DNA from: CAVTND01 sp963735955
GTDB taxonomy: Bacteria; Pseudomonadota; Gammaproteobacteria; Burkholderiales; Burkholderiaceae_F
NCBI GenBank assembly: GCA_963735955.1
Contig: CAVTND010000022.1
Span: forward strand, 1-18,553
DNA: 18,553 nt
Direction of reading: 5' to 3'
How positions within the stretch are numbered: position 1 is the stretch's first letter; the number at the start of each line of letters is the position of its first letter. The notes under the pieces were generated by a model, which worked only from the letters and a program-made list of their open reading frames with translations, searched no databases and was not told the origin of the DNA. The position numbers and the translations under genes are program-made. Below, piece by piece: positions 8,685-16,381 of the stretch.

Positions 8685-8714
8685 TGGGTACTCGGGAGCA
8701 GCAAATTGGGTACT
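8685..8714 (+). promoter_or_regulatory. Direct repeat TGGGTACT, two copies 22 bases apart
   Basis: TGGGTACT occurs at 8685-8692 and again at 8707-8714. Both copies follow an A-rich stretch (AAAAAA and AAAT). The 22-base start-to-start spacing is close to two helical turns, which suits a protein binding both copies on one DNA face. The pair lies 117-146 bases upstream of the lipoprotein start. Its role as an operator is inferred from position and spacing. Confidence 0.4.
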
Positions 8715-8802
8715 GCGAACGGCTCCAGCGCGACTCGCGCCTCGTACGTCCTGCTCATGGACCTGCGCGAAGCTGCGCGGCATCGTCCGCGCCGCGACGG
8801 GC

Positions 8803-8820
8803 CCATTCGAACCATTCGAA
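8803..8820 (+). repeat. Perfect tandem 9-base repeat CCATTCGAA x2
   Basis: CCATTCGAA (8803-8811) is repeated exactly and without a spacer (8812-8820). Each unit contains the palindrome TTCGAA. The second unit runs directly into the Shine-Dalgarno sequence of the lipoprotein gene. It could be an operator, a leader RNA element or chance. Confidence 0.5.
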
Positions 8821-8824
8821 GGAG
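8819..8824 (+). promoter_or_regulatory. Ribosome binding site fixing the lipoprotein start
   Basis: AAGGAG lies six bases before the ATG at 8831. This strong site, with the signal peptide that begins exactly there, excludes the longer in-frame start at 8669. Confidence 0.8.
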
Positions 8825-8830
8825 CTCGTC

Positions 8831-10303
8831 ATGAACGTCACAGCATTCGCGAAGTGGACCGGAACCCTCCTGCTCTTGCTCACGCTGGGTGCGTGCGGAG
8901 GGAGCGGGGACGGAGATGGAGGCGGAGGCGGTGGCGGCGGCGGCGCGCCACCGGGGTCCGCGGTCATCGGTCCCGCCGGTGGAACGGTGATCGGACCGAA
9001 CGGTGCAAGCGTGGTGATCCCGCCGGGGGCGCTGGCCGCCAACACCACCATCAGCATCGCGCAGACCTCAGCCGGCTTGCCAACATTGCCCGCGGGCATC
9101 GTGCCCTTTGGCCCGATGTTCGCGTTCACGCCCCACGGCACGAGCTTCGCCGTCCCGGTGACGATCACGCTTCCCTTCGATCCAGCTGCAGTGCCGGCGG
9201 GCGGCGCGCCGGTGTCTTACAAGACCAACCCGGCGATGACCGGATGGGCCGAGGTCGCCGGGGCAACGATCAGCGGCGCGACCATCACCGTACCGGTAAC
9301 GAGTTTCTCGGGTTTGCTCGCAGCCAGCAAGCCGCCGCTCGAAAAGGTCGGCCCGGCCGAGCGCAATTGGCTCGTCTTCGACTACACGCCCGAGGGCCAG
9401 GTCATCGATCCCCTATTCGACGAAGGCATCCAGACAGGCGGAGTCGTGGACAGGCCCTACGACTTCGGGGTGGGGACGATGCTGGACCCGAGCGCTCCGG
9501 TCCCGGACCTCCTGCCGCGCGAGTTCAGGGCGAAGGGGCGGGTCTTTTCAAGCGCCGGCGGCGGTTCGTATTCGGTGTCCGCCGAAGCGCCGACACCGAT
9601 CACGAGAGCGCTGGATAGCCGGATCGGGAATCTTGTCGTGCTGAACCAGGAGCAGACCTACATCAAGCATGCCGAGAACGCCCGCCTGCGCATGAAGGTG
9701 ACCCAGCTCAGGCTCGAGGCGTTCGACGATGCGGGCGTCGATCTCGCCCTGTGCACCCTCCCCGCCGCGGACCCGGCGAACGCGCTCTGTGATGGGCCGA
9801 TGGAAGCCAATATCATTTTTTTCGTCAGTGCGGGGTTCGAGCCGTCTCAGTTCCCCGCGGAGAACAATTTCTTCTTAGGCGCTGGCTTGGCGACGCTCCA
9901 AGGTTGGCGCAAACATTGGAAGCTGACAACACCGCCGGCGTTTCAAGATCGCCAGACCTTGTGGCTCGAAAACAAGTTCACCATCGACGACAAGGTGGAC
10001 GGCGACGACAAGCACGCCAAATTGGTGCTGAAAGAGCCCTTGACGATCGAAGTGGACATTTCCAGGGTCGTCAAGGAAAACAAGTTCAAGCTGCGTGTCC
10101 AGGCGAACGCTTTCGTGCAGAACAAACGACGCAACGAGTTCGCCTATCTCGGTGCCTTCTTTCGCGACCCGACGCGAATCGACGGCGACGTGGAGATCAT
10201 CACCGAGGGGCTCGAGCTGGTCGATACGCCGGCGGACCCGCCGCCCCCGATGATCCGAGCGTGCCGGCGGGCTGCGTTCCCGGCGCGTCGCCCGGAACGT
10301 TGA
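8831..10303 (+). CDS. Large multidomain lipoprotein, N-terminal frame (ZU5-like and unknown domain)
   Basis: The protein starts with a lipoprotein signal peptide: a Lys at 8, a hydrophobic core, and the lipobox LGAC with Cys22 as the predicted lipidated residue. A glycine-rich tether follows (about 23-40). Residues 44-145 (GPAGGTVIGPNGASVVIPPG and onward) look like a ZU5-type beta domain, often found on surface proteins. From about 170 to 470 is a domain I do not recognise, with LVFDYTPEGQVIDPLFDEG near its start. The true product almost certainly continues: the frame is lost in the run of five C at 10244-10248, where one further C would give ...PPPDDPSVPAGC and carry on into the Calx-beta part. 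The last 18 residues or so before the stop at 10303 are therefore artefactual. Export to the outer membrane or cell surface is likely. Confidence 0.8.
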   Translation: MNVTAFAKWTGTLLLLLTLGACGGSGDGDGGGGGGGGGAPPGSAVIGPAGGTVIGPNGASVVIPPGALAANTTISIAQTSAGLPTLPAGIVPFGPMFAFTPHGTSFAVPVTITLPFDPAAVPAGGAPVSYKTNPAMTGWAEVAGATISGATITVPVTSFSGLLAASKPPLEKVGPAERNWLVFDYTPEGQVIDPLFDEGIQTGGVVDRPYDFGVGTMLDPSAPVPDLLPREFRAKGRVFSSAGGGSYSVSAEAPTPITRALDSRIGNLVVLNQEQTYIKHAENARLRMKVTQLRLEAFDDAGVDLALCTLPAADPANALCDGPMEANIIFFVSAGFEPSQFPAENNFFLGAGLATLQGWRKHWKLTTPPAFQDRQTLWLENKFTIDDKVDGDDKHAKLVLKEPLTIEVDISRVVKENKFKLRVQANAFVQNKRRNEFAYLGAFFRDPTRIDGDVEIITEGLELVDTPADPPPPMIRACRRAAFPARRPER

Positions 10304-11769
10304 CCTTCATCTCTCCTGCATACAACATCGGCGAAGCGGTCGCAGCCGGCGGAGCGCCGCTGTTCGTCGCACGCACCGGCGGCAGCACCGGCGAGGTGTC
10401 GGCGACGGTTTCGACCAGCAACGGCACGGCCGCGGCCGGGGTTGACTACCAGCCAGTCAGCACCACCGTCTCGTTCAAGGACGGCGACATGGCGGCGCGC
10501 CTCGTTCGCGTGCCACTGATCTACAGCGAAGCCGCTGAACCCGACAAGACCTTCAATCTGACGCTGGGCGCACCCACGGGTTGCGCGGGCCTGGGTTTGT
10601 CGACCACCGTGGTGACAATCCTCGACGACACGCGGCCAATGCCCGGCACGCCCGTCACCATCGGCGGCACGGTCACGGGACTGCTCGGCAGCGGGCTCGT
10701 GCTGCGCCAAGTCACGACCGGCGAGGTCCTCCCTGTTGGCAACGGCTCGTTCACGTTTACGCAGCGGCTTGCGCCCAGTTCGGCCTACAGCGTCGTCGTG
10801 GACACGCAGCCGACCAACCCGCTGCAGGTGTGCACGGTCACCAACGGCAGCGGCACGGTAACCAACGCCAACATCACCAACGTGGCCGTCGATTGCGTCG
10901 CACCGCCACCGAGCGGCGGGCTCGACCTCGGCTTCGGCAGCGGCGGGAAGGTGAGCACCGCGTTCGGCGGCGACGACACCGCGATGGCGCTGCAAGCCGA
11001 CGGCAAGATCATCATGGTCGGTGGCTCGAGCACCGATTTCCTGCTCGCGCGCTACAACCTCGATGGCAGCCTCGATGCGGGCTTCGGCACCGGCGGCCTG
11101 GTCACCAGCGATGTCGGCGCCGGCTCGGCCGACGAAGCCCGTGCGGTCGCGATCCAGGCCGACGGCAAGATCGTCGTCGCCGGCAACGCGGTGGTCGGGC
11201 GCACGTCGAACAACCAGTTCAACTTCGATTTCGCACTCGCGCGCTTCAACGCCGATGGCAGCCCCGACCTGAGCTTCGGCAGCGGCGGCAAGGTCACGAC
11301 CGACTTCAATGGCCAAACCGACCGCGCGTTCGCGCTTGCGATCCAGGGCGACGGCAAGATCGTCGTGGCGGGCAGCGCCACGCCGGCGAGCGGCATCTCG
11401 ACCGACTTCGCGGTCGCGCGCTACAACAGCAACGGCACGCCTGACACAAGCTTCGGCAGCGGCGGCAAGCTCACGACCGACATTGGGGGCGCTGTCGACA
11501 TCGCGCAGAACGTCGTCGTGCAGCCTAGCGGCGCGATCCTGGTGTCGGGTGTGTTGGCGCTCGGCGGCGACCCTACGCTCGGCCATGGCGGCCTCGCGCG
11601 CTACGACGGCAACGGCAACCCCGACTGCGAGCTTCGGCACCGGCGGCAAGCTGACGCTGCCCAATGTTGCACTCGGCGATGCACTCGCGGTGCAAGGCGA
11701 CGGCAGGATTGTCGTTGCCGGCAGCGCGGTGGTCGGCGGTACCTTCCAGTTCGCGCTGATGCGACTTAG
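10249..11769 (+). CDS. Same lipoprotein, middle frame: Calx-beta domain and delta-60 repeats 1-4
   Basis: This frame continues the lipoprotein after the 10244-10248 break and has no Shine-Dalgarno start of its own. A Calx-beta domain (about 10300-10635) shows the typical features GTAAAGVDYQPVS, VRVPLIYSEAAEPDKTF and VTILDDT. Next is a segment of about 90 residues beginning VTIGGTVTGLLGSGLVLRQV and ending VAVDCVAPPP, a module common beside delta-60 repeats. Four delta-60 units follow from 10921. Real coding ends at about 11625, where an extra base (T11626) in NPD|ASFGTGGK throws the frame; the residues from there to 11769 are out of frame. Calx-beta domains usually bind calcium and occur in adhesins and surface proteins. 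Function is inferred from architecture. Confidence 0.7.
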   Translation, partial: DDPSVPAGCVPGASPGTLTFISPAYNIGEAVAAGGAPLFVARTGGSTGEVSATVSTSNGTAAAGVDYQPVSTTVSFKDGDMAARLVRVPLIYSEAAEPDKTFNLTLGAPTGCAGLGLSTTVVTILDDTRPMPGTPVTIGGTVTGLLGSGLVLRQVTTGEVLPVGNGSFTFTQRLAPSSAYSVVVDTQPTNPLQVCTVTNGSGTVTNANITNVAVDCVAPPPSGGLDLGFGSGGKVSTAFGGDDTAMALQADGKIIMVGGSSTDFLLARYNLDGSLDAGFGTGGLVTSDVGAGSADEARAVAIQADGKIVVAGNAVVGRTSNNQFNFDFALARFNADGSPDLSFGSGGKVTTDFNGQTDRAFALAIQGDGKIVVAGSATPASGISTDFAVARYNSNGTPDTSFGSGGKLTTDIGGAVDIAQNVVVQPSGAILVSGVLALGGDPTLGHGGLARYDGNGNPDCELRHRRQADAAQCCTRRCTRGARRRQDCRCRQRGGRRYLPVRADAT

Positions 11770-12115
11770 CGCCAGCGGCAGCCCCGATGGCACCTTCGGC
11801 AGCGGCGGCCTGGTGACGACGGGCTTCAGCACGCAGGACGATTTCGGGCGGGCAGTGGCAATCCAAGCCGACGGCCGAATCGTCGTCGCCGGGCAAAGTT
11901 CAAATAAGTCGAACCCCGACTTCGCGGTCGCGCGCTACGACACCAATGGCGCGCCCGATCCGAGCTTCGGCACCGGCGGCAAGTTGACGATCGACTTCTT
12001 CGGCTCGTTCGACGGTGCCGAGAACGTCGCGGTGCAGCCCGACGGCAAGATCGTTGTCGGCGGCTTCGCCAGGAACGGCACGCGCACCGGCTACGGGCTC
12101 GTGCGTATCTTGCCG
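10921..12115 (+). repeat. Seven delta-60 repeats (one beta-propeller)
   Basis: Seven units of about 50-64 residues are visible, each starting with LD or PD, then FGSGG or FGTGG, a variable part, a core like QADGKIVVAG, and an ARYNxDGS-type ending. The count assumes correction of the frame break at 11626, which falls at the junction of units 4 and 5. Unit 4 is the most diverged (PSGAILVSG). Seven blades is a usual number for a closed beta-propeller. Confidence 0.8.
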
Positions 12116-12118
12116 TAG
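11627..12118 (+). CDS. Same lipoprotein, C-terminal frame: delta-60 repeats 5-7
   Basis: After the break at 11626 the reading returns to the frame in which the gene began. It encodes the last three delta-60 units (each with FGxGG and a DGRIVVAG-like core) and ends in VRILP followed by TAG. The distance from 8831 to 12118 is a multiple of three, so correcting both indels would give one protein of 1095 residues. The exact ending after a seventh repeat supports a complete propeller rather than decay. I treat 8831-12118 as one gene interrupted by a one-base loss and a one-base gain. Confidence 0.7.
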   Translation, partial: ASFGTGGKLTLPNVALGDALAVQGDGRIVVAGSAVVGGTFQFALMRLSASGSPDGTFGSGGLVTTGFSTQDDFGRAVAIQADGRIVVAGQSSNKSNPDFAVARYDTNGAPDPSFGTGGKLTIDFFGSFDGAENVAVQPDGKIVVGGFARNGTRTGYGLVRILP

Positions 12119-12123
12119 AGGCC

Positions 12124-12354
12124 ATGATGGCTCACGTAGCGCACTTGCAGCAGACATACCGACGGACGCTGGGCGGGGTCCGTGCAACGATCGGTGCCAT
12201 CCTGCACGCGGTCACCGCTGAACACACGCAGGCGCTGCGCGCGGCGACAAAAGCGGCTTCGCCTCGCCAGAGCCTGTCCGAAGTGCGCGCCATGTACGTG
12301 CCATCCGAGTCGTGCCAGCACGGAACGGAACCTGGCGGTCAGAAGCGCGAATGA
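12124..12354 (+). CDS. Small hypothetical protein (76 aa), doubtful
   Basis: A short frame opens six bases after the lipoprotein stop, with AGAGG just before tandem ATG codons (12124 and 12127). The product is basic and hydrophilic, with no signal peptide or membrane segment (MMAHVAHLQQTYRRTLGGVR, then a helical HTQALRAATKAA). I recognise no family. It may be a real small gene between the lipoprotein and the membrane gene at 12374, or chance open frame in GC-rich DNA. Confidence 0.3.
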   Translation: MMAHVAHLQQTYRRTLGGVRATIGAILHAVTAEHTQALRAATKAASPRQSLSEVRAMYVPSESCQHGTEPGGQKRE

Positions 12355-12373
12355 CGCGCGAGGCGGTGTAGCC

Positions 12374-12757
12374 ATGAACGCCTACGAACCGATCGGCTAC
12401 CTCGCCTCGCTGCTGGTGCTGGCGACCTTCTGCATGCGCGACATGGTGTCGCTGCGTGTAGTGGCAATCGCCAGCAATGTCGCGTTCATCGCGTATGGCG
12501 CTCTGGCCGGTATCAGTCCGGTGCTGCTGCTGCACGTGGTGCTGCTGCCGGTGAACATGCTGCGCCTCGCCGAGTCGGTCCGGTCGGCGTTGCGATGTCG
12601 CGCCGAGGCAGCGAACCGTGCGGCGATCCGCTGCGCACGCAGCGCGCAGCCACTGACGGGCAATGCCGAACCGGTTGTCGCGTCGCGTCTACCGGCCGGA
12701 TTCACGCCGCGGGCAGGGCCTGTCGGGCGCTCGAGAAACGGCGCAACTCTCCAATGA
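12374..12757 (+). CDS. Small inner-membrane protein with three hydrophobic helices
   Basis: The 127-residue product starts MNAYEPIGYLASLLVLATF. It has three closely packed hydrophobic segments within the first 67 residues: a helix, then VVAIASNVAFIAYGALAG, then SPVLLLHVVLLPVNMLRLAE. This trio is familiar from small bacterial membrane proteins and from the N-terminal part of some longer proteins with a C-terminal cyclic-nucleotide-binding domain; no such domain is present here. The remaining 60 residues are Arg/Ala-rich and look unstructured. The ATG at 12374, with GAGGCGG upstream (12359-12365), is preferred over the longer in-frame start at 12182. Its stop overlaps the next start as ATGA (12754-12757), suggesting translational coupling. 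Confidence 0.65.
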   Translation: MNAYEPIGYLASLLVLATFCMRDMVSLRVVAIASNVAFIAYGALAGISPVLLLHVVLLPVNMLRLAESVRSALRCRAEAANRAAIRCARSAQPLTGNAEPVVASRLPAGFTPRAGPVGRSRNGATLQ

Positions 12758-13194
12758 TCGAGGCGAGCAACGACATGATGGCGATGGCCGCGATGTCACC
12801 AACCACAATGCCGACGGCACTCATCGTGACGTGGCCGCTGATGGTTGCACTGACCCCGTTGGCCTGGCTGCAGGACCTGGCCGCGGAGATAGGCCTCACG
12901 CCGGCCTACGCGTTGTATGGCTACCTGTTCCACCTGGGCTTCGACCGCATGCGGCCGGTTAGAGCCGCCGCGTCGATAAGCAAAGTAGCAACAGGAGGTG
13001 TTGGCGGTAGTCTGCAACCGGCCGACCTCAGCACTTCGTCTATGAGCCTGGGGCCAGGCACGGCCCGTGCATGCTTGCGATCTAGCAGCCGCCGCGTTTC
13101 TTCTTGGTTTCGGTCGTCGCCGCTTTCGCCTCGGTCGCTTTGGCCGCAGCCGCTTTCATCGGGATCGCATCGAGCGGCTGTTCGAACGCGATGA
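12754..13194 (+). CDS. Hypothetical protein with one membrane segment; 3' half doubtful
   Basis: The start codon overlaps the previous stop by ATGA. The first 65 or so residues look coding: a Met-rich N-terminus, a hydrophobic segment (TALIVTWPLMVALTPLAWL, about 21-39) and an amphipathic stretch ending YLFHLGFDRM. After that the composition turns Ser/Arg-rich, and the last 113 bases lie antisense to the cupin gene on the other strand. The tail is therefore probably run-on, either because of an indel near 12960-13000 or because the whole frame is spurious. I recognise no family. Confidence 0.35.
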   Translation: MIEASNDMMAMAAMSPTTMPTALIVTWPLMVALTPLAWLQDLAAEIGLTPAYALYGYLFHLGFDRMRPVRAAASISKVATGGVGGSLQPADLSTSSMSLGPGTARACLRSSSRRVSSWFRSSPLSPRSLWPQPLSSGSHRAAVRTR

Positions 13195-13594
13195 ATAACA
13201 CACATGGATCGACACTCAGGCAGGTTGCTTCGTGCACCAGATCGGCGGGGCCGTAGGCATACGAGCCGCGCTTCAACGTGACAGGCTTATTGCCTTCGTA
13301 AGTTACCTGCAGCTCGCCCTGCACGAGCACCATGCGCTCGGCCGATGTGTGCTTGTGCGCGGCGATCTTCGACTTGCCAGGGACCTTGAAGAAGATATCG
13401 ACGTTAGGTTTGGCCGGGTCGCCATGCAGCACGCCGATCTCGCACCCTTTCGGCAGAAAGTCCGGGCAGGGGCCCCACTGGATACCCTTGTCGTTGGCCG
13501 AAAAGACAAGCGGCGCGGACTGCGCACGCGCCGCGGGAACTGCGATACCGGCCGCGAAGACGGCAGCAGCGAAGGCGTAGACGATGGGATGCAT
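13082..13594 (-). CDS. Secreted cupin-domain protein
   Basis: The 170-residue protein begins with a Sec signal peptide (hydrophobic core at about 5-20, likely cleavage after ARA at 24). A single cupin domain follows. Motif 1 is GKSKIAAHKHTSAERMVLVQG, split here as GKSKIAAHKH (73-82) and TSAERMVLVQG (83-93), supplying His80, His82 and Glu86. Motif 2, GSYAYGPADLVHE (110-122), supplies His121. These four are the usual metal ligands, so a bound metal is expected. Cys43/Cys51 and Cys125/Cys131 could form disulfides in the periplasm. The C-terminus is an unusual Ala/Lys tail ending KKKRGGC. GGGAGG at 13601-13606 lies six bases before the ATG and fixes the start. The substrate is unknown; comparable small periplasmic cupins are mostly uncharacterised. 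Confidence 0.85.
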   Translation of the reverse strand: MHPIVYAFAAAVFAAGIAVPAARAQSAPLVFSANDKGIQWGPCPDFLPKGCEIGVLHGDPAKPNVDIFFKVPGKSKIAAHKHTSAERMVLVQGELQVTYEGNKPVTLKRGSYAYGPADLVHEATCLSVDPCVLFIAFEQPLDAIPMKAAAAKATEAKAATTETKKKRGGC

Positions 13595-13743
13595 TGGAGA
13601 CCTCCCGTCGAAGGTGGATGGACTGCTGAGAGTACTCGATCGCGTGCAACGGGAAGAACAATGCGCCAGAGTGTCCGTTCCGGAGCGAATCTAGTCCGCC
13701 CCGAGAAAGTCGGCTGCTGGCCGTGGGATGTCCGGCGTCTACT

Positions 13744-16281
13744 TCAGGCGTCGATATTGACCGCGTACAGCGCGTTGCTCTCAATGAAAGCTCGGCGCGG
13801 CTCGACCTCGTCGCCCATCAAGGTGGTGAAGATCTGGTCGGCACCGATTGCGTCCTCGATCTGAACCTTGAGCATGCGGCGCACCGCCGGGTCCATCGTC
13901 GTCTCCCACAATTGAGACGGATTCATTTCGCCCAGGCCTTTGTAACGCTGCCGGCTGACGCTGGCGTCTGCCTCGCGCATCAGCCAGTCAACCGCTTCAG
14001 CAAACGAGCCCACGGCGGCCTCCTTGCGCTTATCACCCTGGCCACGCGCGATGCGGGCGCCGCTGCCGACCATGCCCTTGAACGTGCGCGCAGCCAGGGC
14101 CAGTGCCGCGTAATCGGCGCCGTGAACAAAGTCCGCATCGATCTGGCTCGCCTTGACGTTGCCATGGTGGCGACGCTCAATGCGCAGTCGGTGCTTGCCT
14201 GTAAGTGCGTCGTGTTGGGCAAACACATGCACGGTCGAATTGCCGAGGGCCGAGGTCAGTCGCAACGCCGAAGCCTCGGCCGCGGCCGCATCGTCGAGAT
14301 TCAACTCGATACCCGCCACAATCGCCTCCAGCGCCGGACGATCGATTACGCGCGTCAGCCGCTGGACGACCGCGTCGGCCAGCAAATACTGCCGCACCAG
14401 CGTTTCGAGCGCGCTGCCTTCGAGTGCTGGACTGTCTTCCGCCGGAATCAGGCGCGCGTCCTTCAGCGCGAGCGTGACCATGTACTGCGCGAGCTCGTGA
14501 TCGTCCTTGATGTAGCGCTCGTCCTTGCCGGCCTTGATCTTGTAAAGCGGCGGCTGCGCGATATAGATATGACCGTGCTCCACCAGCTGCGGCATCTGGC
14601 GATAGAACAGCGTCAGCAGCAAGGTGCGGATATGCGCGCCGTCGACGTCGGCGTCTGTCATGATGATGATGCGGTGGTAACGCAGCTTCTCGAGATTGAA
14701 GCCATCGGGTGTATCGGGCGCGCCGATGCCGGTACCGAGCGCGGTGATCAGGGTCGCGATCTGTTCGGACGAAATCAGCTTGTCGAAGCGCGCCTTTTCG
14801 ACATTGAGTACCTTGCCGCGCAGCGGCAGCACTGCCTGGAACTTGCGATCACGCCCCTGCTTGGCCGAGCCGCCGGCTGAGTCTCCTTCGACGAGGTAGA
14901 GCTCGGCGAGCCGCGGATCCTTTTCCTGGCAGTCGGCGAGCTTGCCCGGCAATCCAACCCCATCAAGCACGCCCTTGCGGCGTGTCATCTCGCGCGCCTT
15001 GCGAGCAGCTTCGCGCGCGCGTGCGGCATCGACGATCTTGCTGCAGATGATCTTGGCATCGGCCGGGCGCTCGAGCAGGAAACTCTCGAGCGCGCGGGCC
15101 ACCACTTCCTCGACCGCCGGACGTACCTCGGAACTGACGAGCTTGTCCTTGGTCTGTGAACTGAACTTCGGCTCGGGCACCTTGACCGACAGTACGCAGG
15201 CCAGACCCTCACGCATGTCGTCGCCGGTGGTCTCGACCTTGGCTTTCTTGTCGAGTTCGTTGGCCTTGATGTAGTTGTTGAGCACGCGCGTCATCGCGGC
15301 ACGCAGGCCGGTGATGTGCGTGCCGCCGTCCTTCTGCGGGATGTTGTTGGTGAAGGCGAGCAGGCTCTCGCTGTAGCCGTCGTTCCACTGCATCGCGACT
15401 TCGACTCCGATCGTGGCGCCGGGTGCCATGCCATTGCTCAGTGCTTCGCCGGACGCGTAAAAGGTGTTCGGATGCAGCACCGTCTTGGTCTTGTTGATGA
15501 ACTGCACGAAGCCCTTGACCCCGCCGGAAAACGCGAAGTCCTCTTCCTTGCCGATGCGCTGATCGATCAGGCGGATGCGCACGCCATTGTTGAGGAACGA
15601 AAGCTCGCGCAGCCGCTTGCTCAGGACCTCATAGTGGAAATCGACGGTGCCGAAAATCGTGTCATCGGGCAGAAAGTGAACTTCGGTGCCGCGCGTTTCG
15701 GTCGCTCCCTGGTGCTTCATCGGTGAGACTTCGACCCCTTCGCGCATCTCGAGCAGGCGGTCCTGCACGATGCCTTGCCTGAATTCCAGGCCGTGCACCA
15801 CCCCCTCGCGCCGCACGGTCAATCGCAGCCACTGCGACAAGGCATTGACGCATGAGACACCGACGCCGTGCAAACCGCCGGATACCTTGTAGCTGTTCTG
15901 GTTGAACTTGCCGCCGGCATGCAGCTCGGTCAGCGCAATCTCTGCGGCCGAACGCTTGGGTTCGTGCTTGTCGTCGAACTTGATGCCGGTCGGAATGCCG
16001 CGGCCGTTGTCGACCACCGAAATCGAGTTGTCAGTGTGGATCGTGACCAGGATGTCGTCGGCGTGTCCGGCCAGTGCTTCGTCGACCGAGTTGTCGACCA
16101 CTTCGAACACCATGTGATGCAGGCCGGTGCCGTCCTGCGTGTCGCCGATGTACATCCCGGGCCGCTTGCGCACTGCCTCCAGGCCCTCCAGGATCTGGAT
16201 CGAGCTGACGCCGTAATCGGCCTTGCCATCGGGCTCGCGCGGATTCGGATTCATCGGTGGCTGGTTCGGAACTGCGGACAT
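13744..16281 (-). CDS. gyrB: DNA gyrase subunit B
   Basis: GyrB supplies the ATPase and part of the cleavage core of gyrase, the A2B2 enzyme that introduces negative supercoils. The 845 residues are full length. The GHKL ATPase has RPGMYIGDT (40-48), EVVDNSVDEAL (60-70), DNGRGIPTGI (91-100) and GGLHGVGVSCVNALS. The TOPRIM core has EGDSAGG (465-471), PLRGKVLNVEKAR and DADVDGAHIRTLL (543-555). An insert of about 170 residues follows, as in Gram-negative GyrB, before QRYKGLGEMNPSQLWETTMD and the C-terminal tail. The start at 16281 has only a weak, distant AGGAAA; Met10 (16254) is an alternative. It follows dnaN on the same strand with a 132-base gap. Confidence 0.97.
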   Translation of the reverse strand: MSAVPNQPPMNPNPREPDGKADYGVSSIQILEGLEAVRKRPGMYIGDTQDGTGLHHMVFEVVDNSVDEALAGHADDILVTIHTDNSISVVDNGRGIPTGIKFDDKHEPKRSAAEIALTELHAGGKFNQNSYKVSGGLHGVGVSCVNALSQWLRLTVRREGVVHGLEFRQGIVQDRLLEMREGVEVSPMKHQGATETRGTEVHFLPDDTIFGTVDFHYEVLSKRLRELSFLNNGVRIRLIDQRIGKEEDFAFSGGVKGFVQFINKTKTVLHPNTFYASGEALSNGMAPGATIGVEVAMQWNDGYSESLLAFTNNIPQKDGGTHITGLRAAMTRVLNNYIKANELDKKAKVETTGDDMREGLACVLSVKVPEPKFSSQTKDKLVSSEVRPAVEEVVARALESFLLERPADAKIICSKIVDAARAREAARKAREMTRRKGVLDGVGLPGKLADCQEKDPRLAELYLVEGDSAGGSAKQGRDRKFQAVLPLRGKVLNVEKARFDKLISSEQIATLITALGTGIGAPDTPDGFNLEKLRYHRIIIMTDADVDGAHIRTLLLTLFYRQMPQLVEHGHIYIAQPPLYKIKAGKDERYIKDDHELAQYMVTLALKDARLIPAEDSPALEGSALETLVRQYLLADAVVQRLTRVIDRPALEAIVAGIELNLDDAAAAEASALRLTSALGNSTVHVFAQHDALTGKHRLRIERRHHGNVKASQIDADFVHGADYAALALAARTFKGMVGSGARIARGQGDKRKEAAVGSFAEAVDWLMREADASVSRQRYKGLGEMNPSQLWETTMDPAVRRMLKVQIEDAIGADQIFTTLMGDEVEPRRAFIESNALYAVNIDA

Positions 16282-16381
16282 CGTTGGACTACGTTTCCTG
16301 GTCTTTCGTGCACTTTGAAATCAGGACGAGCGCCGGGCCGTCCCAAGCTCGTACTGGATGAATTTCCGTTCGAGGCGCACG

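Noticed and set aside
8681..8714. Short repeats considered as the start of a CRISPR array
   Set aside because: There are only two 8-base copies with a 14-base gap, no further units and no cas genes.
8669..8830. 54-residue N-terminal extension of the lipoprotein
   Set aside because: The extension is Arg/Ser-rich and would bury the signal peptide. The strong AAGGAG before the ATG at 8831 and the lipobox 22 residues later fix the start.
10144..11832. 562-residue open frame on the minus strand across the Calx-beta and delta-60 region
   Set aside because: It is antisense to clearly coding repeats. Its length comes from GC-rich repeated units that lack stops on the opposite strand, and its product is a low-complexity Ala/Val/Arg/Asp string.
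10921..12115. Periodic DNA repeats considered as a tandem-repeat or mobile element
   Set aside because: The periodicity is at protein level (delta-60 motif) and is explained by the coding sequence.
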